Source: Spiroplasma sp. SV19
GTDB taxonomy: Bacteria > Bacillota_I > Bacilli_A > Mycoplasmatales > Mycoplasmataceae
DNA: 64,000 nt
Direction: 5' to 3'
NCBI RefSeq assembly: GCF_030060925.1
Contig: NZ_CP045455.1
Location: forward strand, 806,001-870,000
The first letter of the stretch is position 1. Each line of letters opens with the position of its first letter. A program made the translations under genes and the position numbers. Below are positions 49,924 through 58,998 of the stretch, piece after piece. The notes under the pieces are model-generated. The model was not told the DNA's origin. It did not search any database and worked only from the letters and a program-made list of their open reading frames with translations.

Positions 49924-51249
49924 TTATTCCCCCTTTGCTTTCATATCATAACTATTAACATTATGAATTTCATTTTGTAATTGTCTAAAATTATTCATGG
50001 CGTTTTGCATTGCTAAACCAAATTGCTGTGATAATTCATAAGTTAGTTTTGATAATGAATTATATTTTCAATCAAAAGGTTTATTTATTCCTTCATATAA
50101 ACCTGGCGGATATTTTGGTTTTTTTGCATGTTTTGGTTTAAAGTACAAAGTATTTAAAAAAGCATTAGCTAATCTTCGATACAATCCATCTCCATAAATT
50201 TCTTTTCAATATCATTTATTTGCTTTATCAACTGCTGTTTTATTATTTTCATTGTCTTTAATAAGTTGATCACGATGAGTTTGTAGACGAATCAAATAGT
50301 CATCAACCTGAAATTTTAAATCATCATTGTTTTGAATTGCATAGTCAACAATATTACGAAGTTGTAATTGTTTTTCTGGTGCTGTTTGATATAATTCTGC
50401 ATATTTAAAATGCTTGCCATTTTTATGCACTGGAGCATCTGTTAAATAAGTTTTAATTAAAGTAGTTAATTCATCTGAATTATTTTTAATGTCATTATGA
50501 ACTTGCATCCGAAATTTTGGAGTTATTTCATCTCGTTTTGTTCGTAACTCTTTAAAAAACTCACGTCTATTCTCAACATATTGCTGAGTTTGAAAACGAA
50601 AATACTCATTAGCTTCTTCAGCAATTTTGCCCAATTCACGATATTTAAATTCACTTTTTCCTTTTACTAATGATTTTGGCTCTTTTTCCATAAAACCAAT
50701 ATGAGCATGAATATTTTCAGTATTATCATGAACAACAAATCAATAATCTAAGTTGTTAGTATCTAGTCCGGCCTTACGAAAATACTTTTTAATATTAGAA
50801 TCAATTACTTCAGCAATTTGTTCACGATTATGCAAATTGTATTCTTTTTCAAAATCGTTTGAAAAACTTAATACACAATCCCAGAGTAACTGATTTTCTT
50901 CTAAGTTTTTAATTTTACTACTCATTTCGTTTGCTTCTGTGGATGTTAATTTATTGCCGTTAGCATAAATTCCAGTGTCTTTTTTATCAGCATTTTTTGT
51001 AATTTCATTTATTTGTTTACTATAGTCTTTTAGTGAATCGGTAGTTTTTAAATCTTTTAATTTATCATTATTTAAACAACACTTGCATAATGCTTCTGGT
51101 CTAGTAATATATTTTCAATAGTCCCCACTTTTATAATATTTTCGCTTTGATTGAAATTTCTCACTGTTTTTTGAAAACCGAATTATTTTTCAAATAACCG
51201 GGACTGCTTGATCGGTATGTTCATAACCACTATGTTTATCCAAGTTCAT
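49924..51249 (-). CDS. MobL-like relaxase
   Basis: 441 aa. WKYITRPEAL near the N-terminus is followed by the metal-binding NIHAHIGFMEKEP (H-x-H), as in MobL/MobP relaxases that nick the transfer origin. A long charged helical C-terminal half follows. The presumed catalytic Tyr is among several in residues 30-60 and cannot be assigned. The ATG overlaps the primase gene by 14 bases. GAGGAAG upstream. Confidence 0.78.
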
Positions 51250-52276
51250 ATTCCACTTCCTCATAATATAAATCTTTCAACAATTCAAAGTTTTTGCTTT
51301 GACAAATTTCATCGGCATCTTTGTATTGACTATTATTTTCAATTGTTTTTACTGTTAATCCTGTATTTATTAATAAGTTACTAATTTTTTCACTAGCTAA
51401 TTTTCCGGGATTGTCATTATCGAGAAAAATATTAACTTTATCAAAACGCTGCGATAATAATGAAATTTGATGTTTTGATAAATTAGTCCCCATTAAAGCG
51501 ACCGCTGGAATTTGTTTTTGAAATAATGATATTACATCCATATATCCTTCCACTAAGGTAATTTCTTTGTGTTCTTTTGTTATTTTATTTAAATTAAACA
51601 AAATATTACTTTTAGTAAATACTGGTGTTTCAGCAGTGTTTAGATATTTGATTGAACTTTCATTTGTCATATCACGACCAGAAAAACCAACTACTTGGTG
51701 ATTTGCATTTTTAATTGGAATCATAATCCGATTTTTAAAAACACTAATTAACTCATTGTGGTAATTATATCTAGCTAAATTCGCTGTAATTAACTCTGTT
51801 TTACTATACCCTTTTCGAATTAAAAAATTAAGTAAATCATCATTATTTGCATATCCTAAATCAAATTCATTAATTGTATGATCAACATAGCCTCTGTGAT
51901 GCAAATAATCTTTTGCTTCTTTCCCGGGTAAAGTATTTAAAGTATTTTTAAAAAATAACATGGTTAAATAATTTAACTGATATAACTTGTCCTTTTCGGT
52001 TTGCGGGATTGCCTTTACTTCTTTTGCAATAAAATTTTGCTCTAAATTATATTTTGTAGAAAGTAGTTCTTTTGCAGCATTAATTTGCATATTTTCCATT
52101 TTAGCAACAAAATATTCAACAGAACCACCAATATTACAAACAAAACAACGCCAAACTTGTTTTTCAACAGAAACCGACAAACTAGGATGTGAATCACTAT
52201 GAAAGGGGCAAATTGCGATATAATTCCGTCCTCTTTTTGACAATTTTAAATAATCTCTAAAAACCTCTAACATCAT
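51236..52276 (-). CDS. Short DnaG-like primase
   Basis: 346 aa: CHC2 zinc finger (CPFHSDSHPSLSV, CFVCNIGG), RNA polymerase core domain and TOPRIM (LVEGYMDVISLF, VALMGTNLS, NIFLDNDNPGK). It lacks the C-terminal helicase-interaction domain of chromosomal DnaG (about 600 aa). Likely primes the lagging strand of the transferred element. AAGGA lies 6 bases before the ATG. Transcribed from leader copy A. Confidence 0.92.
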   Translation of the reverse strand: MMLEVFRDYLKLSKRGRNYIAICPFHSDSHPSLSVSVEKQVWRCFVCNIGGSVEYFVAKMENMQINAAKELLSTKYNLEQNFIAKEVKAIPQTEKDKLYQLNYLTMLFFKNTLNTLPGKEAKDYLHHRGYVDHTINEFDLGYANNDDLLNFLIRKGYSKTELITANLARYNYHNELISVFKNRIMIPIKNANHQVVGFSGRDMTNESSIKYLNTAETPVFTKSNILFNLNKITKEHKEITLVEGYMDVISLFQKQIPAVALMGTNLSKHQISLLSQRFDKVNIFLDNDNPGKLASEKISNLLINTGLTVKTIENNSQYKDADEICQSKNFELLKDLYYEEVEYELG

Positions 52277-52292
52277 TATTGATCCTTATTAT

Positions 52293-52380
52293 GATTGTCA
52301 TATACCAATATAATAACACATCGGTACACAAAAACGTGTAACCGATGTGTCATTGGTCATCTACATAAATATTATACTAT
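52293..52380 (-). promoter_or_regulatory. Conserved promoter-leader element, copy A
   Basis: Minus strand: TATAAT (52371-52376), conserved GTAGATGACCAATGACACAT, then stem ACACATCGGT-T-ACAC / GTGT-ACCGATGTGT, then ATTGGTATATGACAATC. CCAAT and ATTGG can close an outer stem. Same layout as copies B and C with compensating stem changes. No T run after the stem. Precedes the primase gene by 17 bases. Confidence 0.75.
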
Positions 52381-52387
52381 AAAAAAT

Positions 52388-52414
52388 AAAAAGAAAATCT
52401 TTCGATTTTCTTTT
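52388..52414 (-). terminator. Terminator upstream of leader A
   Basis: AAAGAAAATC-GAAA-GATTTTCTTT followed by a T-rich tail on the minus strand. Isolates the relaxase operon from the cargo genes. Confidence 0.9.
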
Positions 52415-52550
52415 ATGAAGACTTCCTAACGCAAGTCAACTACTGTATTTCTACCATAGGTAAATTAACCACTTTAATAATGTTATTTTTTACATTATAA
52501 ATAATATAAAATTTAATAAAGATTTAGAAATTTATATACAAATTTTTCAA
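52415..52550. other. AT-rich stretch without a clear gene
   Basis: Only short minus-strand reading frames (for example a 15-codon tail NIIKVVNLPMVEIQ) are seen, probably a remnant. No repeat or promoter stands out. Confidence 0.4.
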
Positions 52551-52613
52551 TTATTTTTGAGGCTTAATGATATTTTCCTCTAATTCTATTATAATTGATT
52601 TTTTTGTTTTCAT
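52551..52613 (-). CDS. 20-residue peptide
   Basis: MKTKKSIIIELEENIIKPQK with GGAGGG 10 bases upstream and a promoter before it. An in-frame ATG at 52640 would give 29 aa but would put the ribosome site inside the gene. Lies just downstream of the PIN gene. Too short to classify. Confidence 0.4.
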   Translation of the reverse strand: MKTKKSIIIELEENIIKPQK

Positions 52614-52659
52614 TTTAATTTGCCCTCCTGCTTTTAGCATTTTAATTTTATGCTTATAT

Positions 52660-52687
52660 ATTATATCATATGTGTTATAAAGTCAAA
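52660..52687 (-). promoter_or_regulatory. Promoter of the 20-residue peptide
   Basis: Minus strand TTTGAC, 16-base spacer, TATAAT; about 47 bases before the peptide ATG. Confidence 0.55.
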
Positions 52688-52716
52688 TGATTGAGAAATT
52701 AATTGCTTTTTTTCAA

Positions 52717-53218
52717 TTAAATTAAATTTTTAGCCCTTGGAAAATAATTATAATATTTATTTTTCAATTGATCAATTAAATCATTATCATATGTAATTAT
52801 AAAATCACAACCAAATAAATACACTCCATAAACTATATATGGATCTGCATAATATCTATGTGGATAATGTTTTCTTTAATTCATTTTTATTAATGAAATT
52901 TTCAACTTGACTATCAAATATTTGAGTTTCAGTTCTATTTGTCTCTATAATTTCTAAAGAGTCTTCATTATCTGTATAAAATCCATACAAATCACATAAT
53001 GAGCTATCATAATCTAACAAATAATCATTAAATTCTGATTTTAATTTTGAGCCTGGTAATATTCCAACAAATTTATTACCTCCATTTAATAATAAATTTT
53101 CAAACGAAGAAATAACATTTTTATTTATATATTTTTTTGATCCTAAACAATATGATCAAATACAAGTATCTATTAAAATAATTTTTCTACCTTTAATTAA
53201 ACTAATTATTCTCTTCAT
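52717..53218 (-). pseudogene. PIN-domain protein, frameshifted
   Basis: About 166 codons. First frame: KIILIDTCIWSYCLG with the first PIN aspartate, then the Glu-containing middle. After an A4 run (52870-52873), where A3 would restore the frame to KKHYPHRYYADPY, the rest reads GVYLFGCDFIITYDNDLI with the remaining acidic residues. PIN proteins are RNA-cutting toxins or effectors. The start overlaps the ATPase gene end by 17 bases, so the two form one unit. Confidence 0.75.
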
Positions 53219-54794
53219 CCGTAATTAAACCTAAAACTTTCTTTGATTCTGTTATAAAAAAACTATTCATTTTTTGAGAATTTCCTCTATATTTTCCATT
53301 AGATAAAAGATAAATATTATCTATTTGAGTAACAAAAGATTTTTATTTTTATAAAAATAAAATACTGTAATATTTTCTAAAGATACTTCATTACTATTTT
53401 TTTCATTTGGATAAAAACAAGTTCTTAATCTATTAAGAATATATAACGAATGTGATTCTATAAATAATTGTCTAGCTAATATTCCACCTCTAATTGTTTT
53501 CTTTTTCATTTTTGTATAATAGTTATATAGTACATTGCCAAATTCAGCTTGTGCTTTTGGATGCAAATGAATTTCGGGCTGTTCTATTATGAATCTTTGC
53601 ATCTTATTATTATAGACACTAGTTAATATTGGCAATATTTGAGATATACCCATACCTGCTATTGATAATTTAAACTGTTGTTCTTTTGTTCTATCATTAT
53701 AGTCAATATATCTTGGAACAACAATGTCATAACCCCAAATTTTTTCAGGTTTTACTACAATTTCTTGCAACATTTCTGTTTTTTTAAAAAAATCATTTAC
53801 ATATTCAGTGATTTTTTTATTATCTTTAATTAACTTTAGAGCTTGTGCTAAAATATCATCCTTATTTTTAAAATCATCAGATAAATATACTTTTTTAAAT
53901 TCAGGACGCAGAGAATGAATATAATATGGTGTATCAAACCGACTAAAAAATCTCATTCTTGGAAATACTCTAAATTCAGATGAATCATTTTCTTCATCAT
54001 TTTTAATGTTTGTTTTTTTATATTTATAGCATCATTTATTTCTGAATAATAAAATGAAAAATAATTTTCTAATATTCCAATATCAAATTTAGTTTTTGGA
54101 TTAAGTAAAAATAAATAATCTAAATGATTTCTAGAAATTTCTTCATCATTTTTATTTACATCATTAATAAAATTGTTATTAATATTTTCAATCATAATTT
54201 TATTAATTTTATTATTATCAGAACAATTTCTTTATAATATTTACAATTTTTATCATCATTAATAATTTTCTTTAATTCATTAATAGCATCTAGATTATTA
54301 TCTTTTGAGTCAAAATTCAATGATGCCATATTATATAAAAAAATTTTCATTATTATTTTTGTTATATTTAATTCCTTGTTAGAATCAAAAGCGTAATTTA
54401 TAGAAAATTCACAAATTGCACTATCTTCCTCAACATCTGTATTAGTAACTATTTTCTTAATTAGTGGTTTATCATAATCTTTCACTGTATCTATAGTTAA
54501 AAATTCAAAAGTTGGAAATTTTAAATTCTTATTTGAATTGTTATCTTCATCATTTATTTGAAATGTTCCATATAATACTTCTATTGGTTTATTATTAATT
54601 CTAAAATCATTCATCAAATATTCTGATAAATATGTTCCATTAAAATTTAAATACTCATTTTTATGTATGGCATTTATTAATTTTAAAATTGATGTTTTTC
54701 CTGTATTATTATCACCAATAAAAAAATTAATATTTCCAAAATTAAATATTCCATCTTCTATTGAGCGATAGTTTTTTACTTGTAGATATCTCAT
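53202..54794 (-). pseudogene. AAA (AAA_21/AAA_15-type) ATPase, frameshifted
   Basis: About 531 codons when rejoined. Walker A FIGDNNTGKTSILKLIN at the N-terminus; Walker B and signature FIIEQPEIHLHPKAQAEF and the H-switch FIESHSLYILNRLR in the C-terminal part, the layout of OLD/RecF-like defence ATPases. Breaks: an A4 run near 54207, an A7 run at 54013-54019 and an A5 run at 53340-53344; one extra A at each restores the frame. AAGGAG precedes the ATG. Coupled to the PIN gene downstream. Confidence 0.85.
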
Positions 54795-54805
54795 ATTTTT
54801 TCTCC

Positions 54806-55572
54806 TTACATTCTATTCATTCATTTTATTTCATAGTTATTTCGTCAAAATTGGATAGCTTCTTTTAAAACTTCCGTTTTAATTTCATAATATCCTTTTC
54901 CAGCAAGTGTTCTTTTATACTCTAACAATGCTGGTGGTTTATAAACTAATTTTTTATCCCCTCAATTAGATCACTGTAATAAATCGTTGCGATATGCAAA
55001 CCAACTTTTATTCACTTTATCATATTCGGCCTTATTCAAAAATTCAATCATTCTGGCATATCAATTATGTCTAATATGTACTTTATTTATCGTTGGATAT
55101 AATTATCCCATATAAAAATAGTCACCTATTTTATCTTTAGAAGTAATTTCATCAAATAGCACTTTAGCCTCTTTTCATTTATCCTTTTCAACATGAATAT
55201 TAGTTTCATATGTAATTTTGTCAATACCGTTTGAATCATATTTAATAAACTTAATCTTTCTTTCAATTAATTTTTCTATAAAATTTATTAAATATTGAGA
55301 GCTACCTATATATATGTAAAAATTTTAATTAAAATAAAATTATTTTGACAATTAAGTTTTTCTTTTAAATCTTTTATTTCACCTCTTAACTCAATATTTT
55401 CTTCCTTTAAATTTAAGTACATTTCTTGATAGTCTTTCTGGTGAATGGTTGTATGAATTTCTGAGTTTTTAATATTTTTTGCTTTTGGTCCAATTATTTT
55501 GTCTTGATCTTTATTTCCTGTTTCAATATTAAATTCCAAACTGTTTTTATTTAATGTATTATCTTTTGCCAT
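54806..55572 (-). pseudogene. Unknown cargo gene, broken
   Basis: Starts MAKDNTLNKNSLEF at 55572 with a coiled-coil N-terminal part (LKEENIELRGEIKDLKEKL). It breaks at a TA repeat near 55308-55316, where one TA too many shifts the frame, and continues GSSQYLINFIEKLIERK; a TAA interrupts DYFYMG and LYPTINKV. The C-terminal part is tryptophan rich. About 250 codons in all. No family recognised. Ends 12 bases before the ATPase ATG. Confidence 0.6.
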
Positions 55573-55709
55573 AATTATTTCCTAACTTTCTATATGCTTA
55601 ATTTAAAATTTTAAAAATTATAATTTCCTTTTATAACTTTTTTAACTTTAATTCCATTTTAATGATTTTTTAGTTTTAATATTTCTAATTTTTCAATTGC
55701 ATTTTGACA

Positions 55710-56267
55710 TTAATTTGATAAATTCATAATTAATTTTTGAACGATTACAATTTGAGTATTTATTTTAGCAATATCATTTTGACGATAATTTGTTGGATAA
55801 AGCAACATAATTGCTTTAATGGTTGATAGTGTTGTTAATTTATCTGTTAAAAATCCTAATGCTTTGACTTTAATCGTTGGCTCAATAAAATTACCGTTGT
55901 ACTGTAAAGAAAAAATTTGATACTGACAATCAGATAAAATTACATTATACTGATATAATTCAACCTTAGCTACATCAATCATTTTTTGTAATTCATCACA
56001 AATCAATACACCCCCGCCACAAATTTGAGCAATCATTGCTTGTGCTTTTAATTCATCAATATTTTGTTTTTTATTATCATATTTGACTTTAGTAATATCA
56101 TATAGGTCTTGATAGTATTTTATATCATAAGTAACCGGCGGTTCATCTGGTTTTGATTGGATTCCTTTATCTAGTCCGCTACTATTCTTGTTATTACATG
56201 CGGCAACTGGAGTTACTACTGATATTCCTAAAGTGACAGCACTCAATAAACTTAGTATTTTCTTCAT
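55710..56267 (-). CDS. Lipoprotein, copy 1
   Basis: 185 aa. Lipoprotein signal MKKILSLLSAVTLGISVVTP with lipobox VAAC. The mature part after a proline-rich spacer is helical, with two further cysteines (ICGGGVLICDEL). Its last 120 residues are nearly identical to those of the lipoprotein at 62298-62849, so they are recent duplicates. GGAAGG upstream. Function unknown. Confidence 0.85.
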   Translation of the reverse strand: MKKILSLLSAVTLGISVVTPVAACNNKNSSGLDKGIQSKPDEPPVTYDIKYYQDLYDITKVKYDNKKQNIDELKAQAMIAQICGGGVLICDELQKMIDVAKVELYQYNVILSDCQYQIFSLQYNGNFIEPTIKVKALGFLTDKLTTLSTIKAIMLLYPTNYRQNDIAKINTQIVIVQKLIMNLSN

Positions 56268-56667
56268 AATAATAATTTATTTTCTTTTTTTCCTTCCATA
56301 AATTTTATTTAAAAAGATTAATAATTTTTGCAAAACAAAAAATATTTAATCTTTATACCCATATTTCTCCTTTTTCAAAATTAATATATATGTTGCTACC
56401 TAGGCATATTATAACAAAAAATATGGCTTGCACCATATTTTGATATTATTTATTAATTTCTTTTGCTATGGCTTGAACAAATACCTTTTCATAATGAATT
56501 AAATCAAGTTCCATATTTACCTTACATACTATAGTCTGTACATAAACATTGGGTAAATGTTATAGAATAAAATGGAATTATTATTACAAATGATGTTATA
56601 AACAAATATTTTTCCATTTTACTCTATCTGCTTTCTATAAATGGATGTAAAATATCTTATATATAAA
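56268..56667. other. Intergenic region with remnants
   Basis: Holds a weak minus-strand tail (MELDLIHYEKVFVQAIAKEI at 56446-56514, a probable gene remnant), the terminator at 56414-56441, an extended -10 box (TGTTATAAT) right behind it, and a tiny ORF MGIKIKYFLFCKNY with AAAAAGGAG before the lipoprotein gene. No full gene is seen. Confidence 0.45.
56414..56441 (-). terminator. Terminator upstream of lipoprotein copy 1
   Basis: AAAATATGG-TGCAAG-CCATATTTT followed by TT on the minus strand. The lipoprotein promoter -10 box (56408-56413) follows directly. Confidence 0.75.
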
Positions 56668-57620
56668 TTATTTCTTAAAAATTCATGGCAAATTATTTTT
56701 ATTAAAAATCCCATTTATCTCTTTATTCATATTTTCAATTTCATCAATATTTATTTTTACATAAAATTCATCATTTTGCATAAAAATATAAATTGATCAT
56801 TGCTAGTTTCAAAATTAATTACAAACTCTAAATTAATATTGTTTTTAATAAAATAGATATTTTTGAATTAAGATAATTAATTATTGTTAAACATTTAATT
56901 TTTTTAGATAATAAATATCCCTGCTGAGTTATAAACAAAAATTTATTATGTTTTTATTACTTAGTCTACTTAGTCCATTATTACATTCAGTTATTTTATT
57001 TTTAATTTTACTTAAATATGTTTCTAATTTCATAAAATGTTTGTTAAAAACTTTCTTAATTTGATCTATTAAATCAATATTTAACACTGGTGTTATATTT
57101 TGACATTTAAGTTTTTTAGTTATGAATTCATCCTCCAATTTAAAATATCCCTTATCTGCAGATCAAAAAACTTCTATAGCTATTATTTCTTCATTTTTAC
57201 TATATAAAAAATCAGGTCCTTCAAAAATAAAAACATTATCTCAATTATAATCTGAATTTAAACTAATAAATTTTTCTATTATATGAATCTCTTTTACAAA
57301 TGTATTAATCTTTGAGTTTTTTCCCTTTCTTATTTCATCTTCAAATAAATTCAAAAAAACTAAATCTGTTATTTTATTATTATTTACATACAAACTAAAA
57401 CATCCTTCATTATTATTGTTATTTTTAAGCAATCTCAATTTTTTTTTATTTTAATTTCATCTTCATTAATTATTTTGACAAAATCATCTTTAAATTCTGA
57501 ACCCTTTTTTAAATCTTTTGAATATTCGTTAAAGGTTAAAATTATTTTTTCTAAAATTTGTTGATGTTCTTTTTCTGATTTAAACTCACTTTTGTTTTTA
57601 TTACATTTACAATATTTCAT
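56668..57620 (-). pseudogene. Unknown cargo gene, multiply frameshifted
   Basis: Starts MKYCKCNKNKSEFKSEKEH at 57620 with AAGGAGGG upstream; ends NKNNLPWIFKK at 56668. About 318 codons across at least four frame changes, the first at an A9 run (57439-57447). The middle GPDFLYSKNEEIIAIEVFW has the spacing of a PD-(D/E)xK nuclease core, but the Lys is missing in this copy, so the idea is weak. Lies beside the ATPase/PIN unit. Confidence 0.55.
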
Positions 57621-57745
57621 ATTATTTATCCCTCCTTAACAGTAATTTTATCTATAAGTTATATTAACTTATCTAATATAACTATTTCTTTTCTTCCCCA
57701 ATATGAGCATAAAGTTTATTCCTTCAATCATATAGTTTATTAATA

Positions 57746-58114
57746 TTATCTAGATTTTCATCATAAAATTTGTTCTGTTGTCTTTTCCCTCTGACATAAC
57801 TTCTTGTCAGAGGGAATGTGCTTTTTTAGGAACTCAGCCCGTAATTGTTCTTTCTGCAATTCTTTATTTTTAAGAGCTAACTCTCTTTCTTTTAGTTTTA
57901 ATTGTTCTTCAAGAAATTTAATTTTAACAACATTCTGATCAGCTTCTTTTAATTCACAACAATTATTTTTTAAATCTTTATTTGTTCATTCATAAACTAA
58001 AACAGGCACTGATAAATTAAATTCTTTTGCTAATTTAATTGCTGATTCACCATTTTTAAAGCGCTTTACAACTTCCTGTTTTAGTTCATTTGAGTATTTT
58101 TGATATTTTTTCAT
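57746..58114 (-). mobile_element. IS3-type OrfA (helix-turn-helix), solitary
   Basis: 122 aa, MKKYQKYSNELKQEVVKRF and GESAIKLAKEFNLSVPVLV form the HTH_Tnp_1 domain, then a coiled coil. No OrfB with a DDE domain follows. A 30-codon out-of-frame tail (DNINKLYDWRNKLYAHIGEE) between 57660 and 57750 suggests the 3' part shifted. Beyond the start, GGTGTAAACTTAGCTGTACC at about 58161-58180 (plus strand) may be the element end. Probably a non-autonomous remnant. Confidence 0.7.
57785..57816. repeat. Perfect 11-bp inverted repeat inside the OrfA 3' end
   Basis: TTCCCTCTGAC, 10-base loop, GTCAGAGGGAA. It is GC-rich against the AT-rich surroundings and has no T run, so it is not a plain terminator. May be an insertion scar or a structured RNA site. 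Confidence 0.7.
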
Positions 58115-58149
58115 TTTGTTACACCTTCACTATTTAATTATAACTGTTT

Positions 58150-58449
58150 CTATAGATTTTTAGGTGTAAACTTAGCTGTACCGATGCTACCATTAAAATT
58201 CAAATTATTATGTAATTCTAATAAAATAGATGTACTTGGATGTACATTTGATAAAAGTTCTTTAATATATTGCATATTTCTATTTCATGAATTTTTTTCT
58301 GCTATATTAAATCTAGATTCAATTCCAAGTTCTTTAGCTTTATTTGTCAATAAAACTTTTAAAGTATCATATTCTTTTAAATCACTTAAAAAATTATTAA
58401 CTGTATTTGCATACAAAGGTTTGATATTTTCCAATTCTTTTGTTGTCAT
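58150..58449 (-). CDS. Hypothetical protein, possibly truncated by an IS end
   Basis: 99 aa, MTTKELENIKPLYANTVNNF to GTAKFTPKNL. Helical, one TGA tryptophan. The last codons read across the putative IS end GGTACAGCTAAGTTTACACC, so the original C-terminus may have been replaced. Function unknown. Confidence 0.6.
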
Positions 58450-58516
58450 TAAATCACTTCACTATTCTGTTAATTAATAAGAGTTTATTTAAGTACTTAC
58501 ATGGGAAAAATAGTAA

Positions 58517-58900
58517 TTACTTACTATTTTCCAATTCTTTTAGTTTTAATTCCATTTCAAGGATTTCTTTTTTTAATTTTAATGCTTCTAGATCATTACT
58601 ACTATCCTGTTTAATTTCTGAATTAACATAATAAGGATTGTATTCTGGTGGAATAGCATCTGGATGACGTTCAAAAAATTCTTTAAGTAATAATTCTGTT
58701 GTTTCAATATCTTTATTTCCAAATTCAAATACTTTATTAACGAAATTCTCTGGTCCAACTAATTCTATTAGTTTAAAATGATTTTTATCAGAATAATTAA
58801 TAAATTTTTGTTTTTCTGCTAACTTTTTATACTCTTTTTGATAGTGTCTATCAATTGCCTTATAATTGACTTCACCACCAAGTAAACTTTTAATACCCAT
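58517..58900 (-). CDS. Hypothetical protein with C-terminal coiled coil
   Basis: 127 aa, MGIKSLLGGEVNYKAIDRHY; the last 25 residues are a Lys/Glu/Leu coiled coil. AAAGGAG upstream and a TATAAT at 58956-58961 on the minus strand, directly after the terminator of the transfer operon. Element-specific, unknown role. Confidence 0.75.
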   Translation of the reverse strand: MGIKSLLGGEVNYKAIDRHYQKEYKKLAEKQKFINYSDKNHFKLIELVGPENFVNKVFEFGNKDIETTELLLKEFFERHPDAIPPEYNPYYVNSEIKQDSSNDLEALKLKKEILEMELKLKELENSK

Positions 58901-58964
58901 ATTTCATTCTCCTTTATAAATTAATAATGATTAATACAGTTGATATTTGATTGTATTATAATAT

Positions 58965-58998
58965 AAAAAACTAGAATTTTACATAAATTCTAGTTTTT
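58965..58998 (-). terminator. Terminator of the transfer operon
   Basis: AAAAACTAGAATTT-ATGT-AAAATTCTAGTTTTT followed by T on the minus strand; overlaps the stop codon of the VirB6-like gene. Confidence 0.92.

Noticed and set aside
52293-52380. Leader copy A as the transfer origin
   Set aside because: It is close to the relaxase operon and contains a hairpin, but the same element recurs at two other operon starts with a promoter in each, which suits regulation better; not excluded.
58100-58477. Plus-strand open frame near the IS remnant
   Set aside because: Opposite a minus-strand gene with a good TGA-tryptophan frame; no ribosome site.
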